Assembly (NCBI GenBank): GCA_026395475.1
Contig: JAPLYQ010000055.1
Location: forward strand, 1-6,134
Direction: 5' to 3'
Origin: Candidatus Roizmanbacteria bacterium
GTDB taxonomy: Bacteria > Patescibacteriota > Microgenomatia > UBA1406 > GWC2-37-13
Length of the DNA stretch: 6,134 nt
The notes below the pieces were generated by a model, which did not search any database, had not been told where the DNA came from, and saw only the letters and a program-made list of their open reading frames with translations. The position numbers and the translations under genes are program-made. Below, in pieces: positions 1-4,566 of this stretch; within the stretch, counting starts at the first letter, position 1, and every line of letters begins with the position of its first letter.

Positions 1-568
1 ATACTTCCTTCCAAGATGCTACTTTTTTTAAATGAGCATGATTAATGACCACATCTTTATTCCATGGTGCCTCAAAAAGTAAGGTAAATATCTCATTATC
101 AGCACAATCTAGGGCATAAGTAATGTGGTCATCTATCATGATATCAATCTTAAGTTCTTTGCCAATCGCTGATTTTTTTGTACTCAACCCTTTCCCATTT
201 TTTGAGATTTGATTAGTATGTGTTACTGAGGCAAACTGATGAGGAAAAAAGGTACTCAACCATTGTTTTGTCTTTTGCTCAATATCATGGGGACGCGAAG
301 TAATAAGATGTAAGTTATGCAATTTTGAAAGTTCTTTTATACCTTCCTGAGATCCTTCGATTGGCTTAGTTTTAGCAAACTCTGGAGAATTGTAGAATTC
401 AAATATCCGCCCATACACTTCTTCCTGACTACAAAGCCAAACAGACCTAAGATCATAGAACTTATGGTCATTGTATTCAAGATTAGTTTTGTATACGCGA
501 TTGTGAAATACATCAATAGGACGAATTATCTCTGCAATCACCGAATCCATGTCGACTCCAATGTTCAT
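1..568 (-). CDS. HAD-superfamily 5'(3')-deoxyribonucleotidase-like protein, 3' end cut by window edge
   Basis: Reading the minus strand from the ATG at 568 gives 189 residues with no stop before base 2, so the gene runs off the window. HAD motifs are in order: motif I GVDMDSV near residues 4-10 with the two aspartates D6 and D8; motif II LITSRP at 88-93 with T90 as the phosphate-binding residue; lysines around 131-137 as motif III candidates; and IMIDDH at 143-148 with acidic pair D146/D147 as motif IV. LLFEAPWNKD near 163-172 resembles the tail of NT5C-type nucleotidases. Length is close to the usual 180-200 residues, so little is missing. A cytosolic phosphatase acting on nucleotides or a similar small phosphate ester is likely; the substrate is not readable. 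An in-frame ATG at 577 would add three residues, but a TATAAT overlaps it, so 568 is preferred. It is downstream of KamA on the same strand, beyond a palindrome. Confidence 0.85.
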   Translation of the reverse strand, partial: MNIGVDMDSVIAEIIRPIDVFHNRVYKTNLEYNDHKFYDLRSVWLCSQEEVYGRIFEFYNSPEFAKTKPIEGSQEGIKELSKLHNLHLITSRPHDIEQKTKQWLSTFFPHQFASVTHTNQISKNGKGLSTKKSAIGKELKIDIMIDDHITYALDCADNEIFTLLFEAPWNKDVVINHAHLKKVASWKEV

Positions 569-575
569 AAACTCC

Positions 576-581
576 ATTATA
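576..581 (-). promoter_or_regulatory. -10 box TATAAT for the HAD phosphatase gene
   Basis: On the minus strand TATAAT ends 7 nt before the ATG at 568, so transcription would begin at or one base before that codon. I see no convincing -35 at 16-18 bp. An AGG lies 5 nt before the alternative ATG at 577 but would be lost from a transcript starting here. Confidence 0.45.
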
Positions 582-603
582 ACCTAATTATTGATTTTTT
601 AGC

Positions 604-650
604 CTCTGTTAACCCCTGCCTGCCGGCAGGCAGGTGCGAGGTTAACAAGG
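604..650. repeat. Nested palindrome: 20-bp GC-rich core flanked by GTTAACC/GGTTAAC arms
   Basis: Bases 615-634 are the perfect palindrome CCTGCCTGCCGGCAGGCAGG. Outside it, GTTAACC at 608-614 pairs with GGTTAAC at 640-646, and T607-A647 extends the arm. The core abuts the left arm directly, while a 5-nt TGCGA bulge separates it on the right. It lies between the KamA stop and the next gene on the same strand. No T-run follows on either strand, so it is not a classic intrinsic terminator. I recall similar CCTGCC..GGCAGG palindromes scattered in CPR genomes, but that is memory, not a search. Confidence 0.85.
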
Positions 651-657
651 CACAATA

Positions 658-1749
658 TTACACGAGTTCCTGGATTTTTCCCCTAAAGTCCTTGTAGTGT
701 TTATAGTTTACATCCCAAGCTCCACCTTCAGGAATTGGGATTTTGCCATATCCAAATGGAACATCAATGACAAAACGTGCAGTTGCTGCAACTCCAGAAA
801 GTCGTGGACGCAGTTTTTCCCATATTTTTATTGCTCTCATAATGGGAACAGTAAAATGTGCTGCCCAATACACTGGATCATTTTGAAAAAGATAGTAAGG
901 GCGAATTCCATTTTTTGCCAACTTCGTAAACAATTCGTACAGAACTTCGACAGAATCATTTACGCCTTTGAGAAAAACAGTTTGTGTACAGACAGTTGCG
1001 AGTGCAATTTTTCTAAAATTATAAAGCACATTTAGTGTCTCCTCTGTTAACTCAAATGGATGATTGACATGAACCATCAGATAGGGATTGCGAATTTTAG
1101 AAAGAACTTCGTAGTGCCATGATTGAATTGAAACGGGGTTATGAACTGGAAGTCTTGTACCTACACGAATGATATCTAGATCACCACTCTGTTGTAATTT
1201 TGCCATCGCCTCAATAATTTTTGTCAAATATGGTCTTGGGGTTGTAAGAGGATCGCCACCAGAAAGTACTACTTCGTTTACCTCTTTATGCATTTTTAAA
1301 AATGATATTACTTTGGCAATTTCCTCATCACTCAAATAGGGACTTTGCGCAATTGCCGCCTTGGTGTGTGCTTTTACATACGCAGGTATTCCTACTTCAC
1401 GACCTCGGGTACAAAATCGACAATAGGTTGCACAGAACCTTGTAACGGTCCATAACACTCTTCCGTAATAAACAACGTTGCCATCCTTATCAAGTTTTCC
1501 ATGATATTTATATACAACTCCCGGCGCAACTTCATTATGATCTTCAATAAGCGGATCTTCAGATTTGATGTTTAAATATTTTTTTTCTAAATTTGGTTGA
1601 GCAATAAATTGTTTTCCAAGAGGGCCAGACTTACCTCCTGTTTTTTCAATTAATTTCAACATATAAAGAGACACAACTTCTGGTAACCCGCCGTGTGGCA
1701 ACATGGCCTTAGTTCCTTGTGGGATGTACATTTTTTCTGCTGTTTTCAT
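658..1749 (-). CDS. kamA: KamA-family radical SAM aminomutase (lysine 2,3-aminomutase-like)
   Basis: This 363-residue protein has the radical-SAM cluster motif CATYCRFC (C106, C110, C113), the SAM-binding SGGDP motif at about 163-167, and the family's PLP region near the C-terminus. DVPFGYGK has D329 seven residues before K336, the spacing of the substrate aspartate and PLP lysine in clostridial lysine 2,3-aminomutase. The second substrate aspartate is present as D291 in FQND. Having both favours a basic substrate such as lysine over glutamate. The family moves the alpha-amino group of lysine to the beta position using PLP, an Fe4S4 cluster and SAM. The protein ends soon after the PLP region and lacks the C-terminal Cys cluster of longer (about 416-residue) enzymes, so it could also be an EpmB-like or new subgroup. 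A TTG at 1764 would add five residues, but ATG 1749 lies exactly 7 nt after a -10-like TATAGA. No acetyltransferase or EF-P gene is nearby. Confidence 0.93.
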   Translation of the reverse strand: MKTAEKMYIPQGTKAMLPHGGLPEVVSLYMLKLIEKTGGKSGPLGKQFIAQPNLEKKYLNIKSEDPLIEDHNEVAPGVVYKYHGKLDKDGNVVYYGRVLWTVTRFCATYCRFCTRGREVGIPAYVKAHTKAAIAQSPYLSDEEIAKVISFLKMHKEVNEVVLSGGDPLTTPRPYLTKIIEAMAKLQQSGDLDIIRVGTRLPVHNPVSIQSWHYEVLSKIRNPYLMVHVNHPFELTEETLNVLYNFRKIALATVCTQTVFLKGVNDSVEVLYELFTKLAKNGIRPYYLFQNDPVYWAAHFTVPIMRAIKIWEKLRPRLSGVAATARFVIDVPFGYGKIPIPEGGAWDVNYKHYKDFRGKIQELV

Positions 1750-1755
1750 ATTTGT

Positions 1756-1761
1756 TCTATA
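1756..1761 (-). promoter_or_regulatory. Possible -10 box TATAGA for kamA
   Basis: TATAGA on the minus strand ends 6 nt before ATG 1749, placing the predicted first transcribed base on the A of the start codon. No good -35 is seen at 16-18 bp, so on its own this is weak. It matters because the same geometry recurs at other genes here. Confidence 0.3.
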
Positions 1762-1801
1762 CAAAAAATAATAATGACTAATCTAACTATAGAAATAAAT
1801 A

Positions 1802-1861
1802 TCAAATGGAAGATTGTACGCCGAAGAATAAAACAGTTGAGGAAGAGAATACTTTATTCAT
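1802..1861 (-). CDS. Possible 19-codon micro-ORF upstream of kamA
   Basis: ATG at 1861 opens a frame encoding MNKVFSSSTVLFFGVQSSI, ending in TGA at 1804-1802, about 52 nt before the kamA start. Support is positional: it begins exactly at the predicted first transcribed base of a promoter with a perfect TTGACA and 17-bp spacing. It could be a leader peptide in the kamA 5' region, a small protein, or chance. The Ser/Phe-rich composition and lack of a basic N-terminus suggest no known small-protein family. It is the only frame in the window that would end in TGA, which argues a little against it. Confidence 0.25.
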   Translation of the reverse strand: MNKVFSSSTVLFFGVQSSI

Positions 1862-1867
1862 ACTAAC

Positions 1868-1896
1868 AAAGTACTATTCCTACGATTAATTGTCAA
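1868..1896 (-). promoter_or_regulatory. Sigma70-type promoter TTGACA-17-TACTTT upstream of kamA
   Basis: A perfect -35 TTGACA (1896-1891), 17-bp spacer and -10 TACTTT (1873-1868, a weak match) point towards kamA. The first 13 bases, TTGACAATTAATC, equal the start of the E. coli trp (tac) promoter. The predicted start is base 1861. Transcripts would cross the micro-ORF and give kamA a leader of about 112 nt. Confidence 0.5.
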
Positions 1897-1908
1897 TACT
1901 CAATTTCA

Positions 1909-1921
1909 TATTCTGAGAATA
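1909..1921. promoter_or_regulatory. Perfect inverted repeat TATTCT-G-AGAATA, possible operator
   Basis: Six-base arms around a single G lie just upstream of the TTGACA promoter box, roughly 50-60 bp before its predicted start. That position suits an activator site, but no regulator gene is nearby and the short, AT-rich arms could be chance. Confidence 0.25.
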
Positions 1922-1958
1922 GTCAACAGCGTCTGGTGATAGTTACAAATTATGGATG

Positions 1959-2318
1959 TTACCGTTGTAATCTTTCAATAAGTGAATAATATTCATTCTC
2001 CAAAAACACCCTGTTCCCTTTTGCACGACCTAAATCAACTATCAGTTTATCATCCATGAGAGCAACTTCATGATATCCTACTTGGGTAAGACCATTAGCC
2101 TGAAGAGAAAAAATCGTTAGAAAATCACCCGGAGCATCAAAATCTGATGCAACCATATGTATAGGCGTGCCTATTTTACACAGTTTATCTATTTGCGTTA
2201 GATGAGCGATAACATTTTTAACATCTGCTTTGCACCCACCCCAAGCTGGTGATGGAGTTAAATTTCCAATAGAAGATTCAATTGCTGCAAGTTTTTTTTC
2301 AATAGAACGTTCGATCAT
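1959..2318 (-). CDS. Unknown small protein, possible Cys-His-Asp hydrolase fold
   Basis: I do not recognise this 119-residue protein. The first 18 residues are helical and charged. GGC places C29 at the start of a likely helix (residues 29-40), and GYHEVALMDDKLIVDLGR at 81-98 places H83 on one strand and D95 on the next, 12 residues later. Cys before a helix, then His and Asp on successive strands, is the order in papain-like and transglutaminase-like small hydrolases; that is a pattern match, not a family assignment. C47 is also present. There is no signal peptide or membrane segment. The start ATG has no Shine-Dalgarno; a TAAAAT lies 10 nt upstream. The divergent neighbour starts at 2421, so the 102 bp between them hold promoters for both. 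Confidence 0.75.
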   Translation of the reverse strand: MIERSIEKKLAAIESSIGNLTPSPAWGGCKADVKNVIAHLTQIDKLCKIGTPIHMVASDFDAPGDFLTIFSLQANGLTQVGYHEVALMDDKLIVDLGRAKGNRVFLENEYYSLIERLQR

Positions 2319-2328
2319 ATATGTGTAT

Positions 2329-2334
2329 ATTTTA
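2329..2334 (-). promoter_or_regulatory. Possible -10 box TAAAAT for the unknown gene at 1959-2318
   Basis: TAAAAT on the minus strand ends 10 nt before the ATG and would give a leader of about 4 nt. The hexamer 17 bp upstream (TATGTA) is a poor -35. AT-rich DNA makes chance matches common. Confidence 0.3.
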
Positions 2335-2386
2335 CTAAAGAAACCTTCGTATACATACTTGATAGCAGATCAGTAAAATATTTCGT

Positions 2387-2415
2387 TTGATAAATATAAC
2401 GGCCTATAGTATAAT
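2387..2415 (+). promoter_or_regulatory. Strong sigma70-type promoter TTGATA-17-TATAAT, leaderless
   Basis: TTGATA (2387-2392), exactly 17 bp, then a perfect TATAAT (2410-2415). The predicted first transcribed base is 2421-2422, which is the ATG of the next gene. No ribosome-binding sequence fits between, so the mRNA should be leaderless. Confidence 0.8.
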
Positions 2416-2420
2416 ATACC

Positions 2421-2864
2421 ATGGCTGAAAAGATCTCTATTAGCCCCTCTGGCCCAGATTCAACTGGCGAATATTTTTATAATGTAACTTTAGGTCCTAA
2501 AGATGCTATGTTATCTTACCGTGTAGAAAATGGCGCCTATCGCTTAGAATATTTGTTCTCCCACATTCATAAAGGGGCTTCGAGATTAATAAATAGGTTC
2601 TGCGAAGATGTAGGTCCAGGGAATAGAGTAATGGGAGTCATCACAAAAGATGAAACGAAAGCGAAACTTAAACAACTTGGGTATGTGCAAAGAGTAAATG
2701 AAAAACAGGCCGATATTCCAGTCGATGAGTCAGATGCACAATCGTTGAAAATGTATGAAGTTTTAGTAACCGGCGGACTTCAAGATGTACAGTTTTATTT
2801 GCAGTATGATGGAAACTCACCCGAGTTAGAGAACCATAATTGCATTTTCACTGCTTTTACTTAA
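2421..2864 (+). CDS. Unknown protein, 147 residues
   Basis: I do not recognise the family. It looks like a soluble alpha/beta protein: an N-terminal strand-rich part (residues about 16-45), a likely helix HKGASRLINRFCED at 51-64, a strand RVMGVIT at 69-75, a helix DETKAKLKQLGY at 77-88, and a strand-rich C-terminus. The middle stretch recalls the helix-strand-helix of GNAT acetyltransferases (a group-binding turn, then a segment ending in LGY), but the protein is short and lacks a clear acetyl-CoA loop, so this is weak. No signal peptide or membrane segment. It starts at the predicted transcription start of a strong promoter, supporting both start and expression. It shares strand with the dipeptidase gene 108 bp downstream, which has its own promoter. 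Confidence 0.8.
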   Translation: MAEKISISPSGPDSTGEYFYNVTLGPKDAMLSYRVENGAYRLEYLFSHIHKGASRLINRFCEDVGPGNRVMGVITKDETKAKLKQLGYVQRVNEKQADIPVDESDAQSLKMYEVLVTGGLQDVQFYLQYDGNSPELENHNCIFTAFT

Positions 2865-2957
2865 TAAGAAGAGTCGATATTTATAAATAATCGATTATCT
2901 GAATATATACTCGTCCTATTGCTCTACTCAAACCTTATGACCCGTATAGATATATTT

Positions 2958-2966
2958 TGCTACAAT
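2958..2966 (+). promoter_or_regulatory. Extended -10 promoter TGCTACAAT for the dipeptidase gene
   Basis: TG at 2958-2959, one base, then TACAAT at 2961-2966 form an extended -10, which can work with a poor -35 (TTATGA/TATGAC around 2935-2941 is the only candidate). The predicted start is base 2973, the A of an in-frame ATG. Confidence 0.6.
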
Positions 2967-2972
2967 GTTTGC

Positions 2973-3695
2973 ATGATAACTATGACCTTAGAAAAGAAAT
3001 TAGAAAGATCAAAAAGTACAGAAAATGTAGATTTTTCAAAATTTCAATCAATTAACAATTCTGATCCATTGGCCAAAGTTGTATCGTCAGATAAGATTTT
3101 GGTTGTGCCAAATTGGACAGTCCCAGATGATTTTGAGGGCCGAATGTACGCTGACTACATTTCTGCGCATCCAGAATATGACGGTGTATATGTCCGTTCA
3201 GAACTAATGAAACGTTTGAAGTTAGCAGCAAGGTGTTTAGCTACTCCATATAAATTAGTTATACGTGCAGGACATAGACCTATTGCAGTGCAAAAAAGAT
3301 TACTCAAAGAATGTGCTGCTGACTATAAAAGAGACAATATAGGTGTGTCAGATAAACAAGCACTAGAACATGCCCGCATGTTCGTTAGCGATCCAGATAT
3401 ATCACTTCCTCCGCACGTATGCGGTGCTGCAGTTGATGTAGAAATCATAGATTCGCATACTGACAAGTATCTTGATTTTGGCAGCACAATGAACGATGAT
3501 AATGAAAAATCATTTTTATACTTTCCAGATTTGACTGAAAAACAAAATGATAATCGATTGATGTTGACTACTATTATGCTTGATGCCGGACTTGCCAGTT
3601 GTAAGACTGAGTGGTGGCACTACTCGTATGGTGATCAATTGTGGGCATGGTTCTATGGCGAGCAAAACTCACTTTATAGTCCTATTGATATATAA
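2973..3695 (+). CDS. VanX/DdpX-like D-alanyl-D-alanine dipeptidase (peptidase M15D)
   Basis: The 240-residue product carries the full M15D signature. RAGHRP at 98-103 holds the arginine matching VanX R71. PPHVCGAAVD has H148 and D155 seven apart, matching zinc ligands H116 and D123. EWWHY has catalytic E213 and third zinc ligand H216, matching E181 and H184. The family hydrolyses free D-Ala-D-Ala; in VanX this depletes the vancomycin target, in DdpX it salvages D-Ala. No signal peptide, so cytoplasmic, as usual. There is no vanH/vanA ligase or two-component system in view, so glycopeptide resistance should not be inferred; cell-wall turnover or scavenging of host or neighbour peptidoglycan fits better. 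A Cys lies inside the zinc motif (C150). A TTG at 2919 and ATG at 2937 are in frame but lie upstream of the promoter's start; ATG 2973 is at it. Confidence 0.9.
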   Translation: MITMTLEKKLERSKSTENVDFSKFQSINNSDPLAKVVSSDKILVVPNWTVPDDFEGRMYADYISAHPEYDGVYVRSELMKRLKLAARCLATPYKLVIRAGHRPIAVQKRLLKECAADYKRDNIGVSDKQALEHARMFVSDPDISLPPHVCGAAVDVEIIDSHTDKYLDFGSTMNDDNEKSFLYFPDLTEKQNDNRLMLTTIMLDAGLASCKTEWWHYSYGDQLWAWFYGEQNSLYSPIDI

Positions 3696-3716
3696 ATATC
3701 ATCTCCGATATCCCAA

Positions 3717-4265
3717 TTATTTATTACTTTTGATTGCTAATACATTTGCATCCCCTGGGGATAGTTTTGTTGGAGCAGTTGTAATCTCTTTTAAGGCCAT
3801 AATTATTTCCTTGTCTGGCATGTTTGGAGGTAGGTGGCCAGGATTACAAAAATATTGTATTTTAAAATCACCCTCTTTTGTATCATGAAAGTAAAAACCA
3901 ATAGAAGGTTCTATAAATCCGAGCTCCCTAGCTTTATTCATATGCTCAATTTCATGCTGCATCTGTTCTTTCATTGAAGGTTCTAAGTACCCCTGCTCCT
4001 TTAATGCTCTTTCTGCTAATAAAAAATCATGAGGATTTGTAAAAGTAACGTTTGCAGGATTTTTTAGAATTCGTTCTAAACTCTCTTCATACTTTTTTCT
4101 GTCTATTTTATTCTCACCAAAATATCTTCCATATGTTCTCATTCTTGCCTCTTCTCGTATATTGCATTCTTCAACTGTAAGAGAGTTCATAAGTCCTGTA
4201 AGGACCTTAATTTCAACTTGTCCATACAGTTCTTCAAAAAAAGCATCATTACCTATTTCGGACAT
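3717..4265 (-). CDS. Unknown protein with HEIEH (HExxH-type) motif
   Basis: This 182-residue protein matches no family I can name. The first 110 residues look mostly helical and charged. HEIEH (H104, E105, E107, H108), in the helix MQHEIEHMNKARELG at 102-116, fits the HExxH metal-binding pattern of zinc peptidases. It is followed by IGFYFHDTKEGDFKIQYFC (122-140), likely two strands with H127, then CNPGH at 140-144. H144 or an acidic residue could be a third ligand. Metal binding is plausible; peptidase activity is not shown. No signal peptide or membrane helix, so cytoplasmic. It converges with the dipeptidase gene (21 bp between stops) and starts 52 nt past the terminator of the tRNA operon. 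A TATACT lies 10 nt before the ATG and there is no Shine-Dalgarno. Confidence 0.8.
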   Translation of the reverse strand: MSEIGNDAFFEELYGQVEIKVLTGLMNSLTVEECNIREEARMRTYGRYFGENKIDRKKYEESLERILKNPANVTFTNPHDFLLAERALKEQGYLEPSMKEQMQHEIEHMNKARELGFIEPSIGFYFHDTKEGDFKIQYFCNPGHLPPNMPDKEIIMALKEITTAPTKLSPGDANVLAIKSNK

Positions 4266-4275
4266 AGTATTAATA

Positions 4276-4281
4276 AGTATA
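4276..4281 (-). promoter_or_regulatory. Possible -10 box TATACT for the HEIEH-protein gene
   Basis: TATACT on the minus strand ends 10 nt before the ATG at 4265, giving a predicted 3-4 nt leader. A TATAAT at 4301-4306 is an alternative that would give a leader of roughly 30 nt. Neither has a clear -35. Confidence 0.35.
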
Positions 4282-4317
4282 AAGGATGTATATAGAATTA
4301 ATTATAGATTAATGCAC

Positions 4318-4346
4318 AAAAAAAGCCCGGAATTGAACCGAGCTTT
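4318..4346 (-). terminator. Intrinsic terminator of the tRNA operon
   Basis: AAAGCTCGG (4346-4338) pairs with CCGGGCTTT (4330-4322), nine pairs including one G-U, around a 7-nt loop TTCAATT, with a run of seven T (4324-4318). This is a standard Rho-independent terminator ending the stable-RNA transcript. The loop is the same TTCAATT T-loop-like heptamer as in the minihelix just upstream, so the terminator may derive from, or mimic, a tRNA T-arm. Confidence 0.85.
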
Positions 4347-4352
4347 CTTTGA

Positions 4353-4398
4353 GGTAAACCGTCGGAGAATTGAACTCCGAGACTGACTCCTGCGGCTT
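4353..4398 (-). ncRNA. tRNA-like acceptor/T-arm minihelix lacking D and anticodon arms
   Basis: CGGAG-TTCAATT-CTCCG (4379-4363) is a canonical T-arm with a T-loop. It is followed by ACGGTTT, then A and CC (4355-4353), like the 3' acceptor strand, discriminator and start of CCA. Upstream, AAGCCG (4398-4393) pairs with CGGTTT (4361-4356), six pairs including a G-U at the third position. Only 12 nt (CAGGAGTCAGTC) plus one T lie where the D and anticodon arms would be. An acceptor stem stacked on a T-arm with an A-CC end is the minimal RNase P substrate. It may be a processing signal for the permuted tRNA before it, a decayed 3' half of a Leu(UAA)-like tRNA, or a small RNA. Confidence 0.5.
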
Positions 4399-4399
4399 T

Positions 4400-4475
4400 T
4401 AAGTTCCCTGCTCTACCGATGAGCTAATGGCCCTGTGTGGACCATGCGGGAGTTGAACCCGCTACTAAAGAATTG
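4400..4475 (-). tRNA. Circularly permuted tRNA-Val(UAC): 3' half precedes 5' half
   Basis: In transcription order: a 3' half (4475-4438) holding the 3' anticodon strand TTCTT, variable loop TAGTA, T-arm GCGGG-TTCAACT-CCCGC, acceptor strand ATGGTCC and discriminator A; spacer CACA (4437-4434); then a 5' half (4433-4400) with acceptor GGGCCAT, TA, D-arm GCTC-ATCGGTA-GAGC, A26, anticodon strand GGGAA and CTTA. Joining 4400 to 4475 gives a 72-nt cloverleaf: acceptor 7/7 (one G-U, 3-70), D-stem 4/4, anticodon stem 5/5 (two G-U), T-stem 5/5, loop CTTACAA with anticodon TAC. T15 and A48, reversed from the usual R15-Y48, still complement each other. The acceptor strands form a hairpin with loop ACACA in the precursor. 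No intact tRNA can be made from either half with its other neighbour. CCA is not encoded. Relic or functional gene cannot be decided here. Confidence 0.72.
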
Positions 4476-4549
4476 TGAAGGCACGGGGATTCGAACCCCG
4501 GATTAACGGGCTGAAAACCCGCTGTCCTAGGCCGCTAGACGATGCCTCC
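4476..4549 (-). tRNA. tRNA-Glu(UUC)
   Basis: A complete 74-nt cloverleaf: acceptor GGAGGCA/TGCCTTC (one G-U), D-arm GTCT-AGCGGCCTA-GGAC, anticodon arm GCGGG-TTTTCAG-CCCGT with anticodon TTC at 4515-4513, variable loop TAATC, T-arm CGGGG-TTCGAAT-CCCCG, discriminator A at 4476. CATCGTCTAGCGG is typical of bacterial tRNA-Glu. CCA is not encoded, so a CCA-adding enzyme is needed. It heads the RNA operon, and its 3' end directly abuts the 3' half of the permuted tRNA, with no spacer. Cutting after the discriminator would leave C4475 as the next 5' end. Confidence 0.96.
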
Positions 4550-4566
4550 TTAAGCGACAAGAGTAT

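Noticed and set aside
608..646. Palindrome as Rho-independent terminator of kamA
   Set aside because: No T-run follows on either strand; reported as a repeat.
464..1035. Plus-strand open frames at 464-697 and 697-1035
   Set aside because: They lie opposite the HAD and KamA genes, which show clear family motifs; the frames look non-protein-like.
1750..1764. TTG start adding five residues to KamA
   Set aside because: Rare start with no ribosome-binding site; ATG 1749 sits at the expected distance from a -10-like box.
2871..2896. Imperfect palindrome TCGAT...ATCGA after the unknown gene at 2421-2864
   Set aside because: Short arms with a bulge and no T-run; could be chance in AT-rich DNA.
2919..2972. 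Upstream TTG/ATG starts for the VanX-like protein
   Set aside because: They lie upstream of the predicted transcription start at 2973, and the added residues show no signal peptide or family similarity.
3687..3700. GATAT-ATAA-ATATC hairpin between convergent genes as terminator
   Set aside because: Five AT-rich pairs and no T-run; too weak.
4318..4347. A third tRNA 3' half with T-arm CTCGG-TTCAATT-CCGGG
   Set aside because: The stem extends outward with AAAG/CTTT into a T-run, so it is an intrinsic terminator; no matching 5' half exists.
3580..4386. Plus-strand open frames at 3580-3888 and 4162-4386
   Set aside because: They overlap the dipeptidase end, the HEIEH-protein gene and the tRNA operon, with no motif or promoter support.
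4353..4433. A normal contiguous tRNA from GGGCCAT to ACGGTTTACC
   Set aside because: The acceptor would have three G-U pairs and an A-C mismatch, and GGGAA cannot pair with GCCGC around CTTAAAA. The upstream 3' half fits far better.
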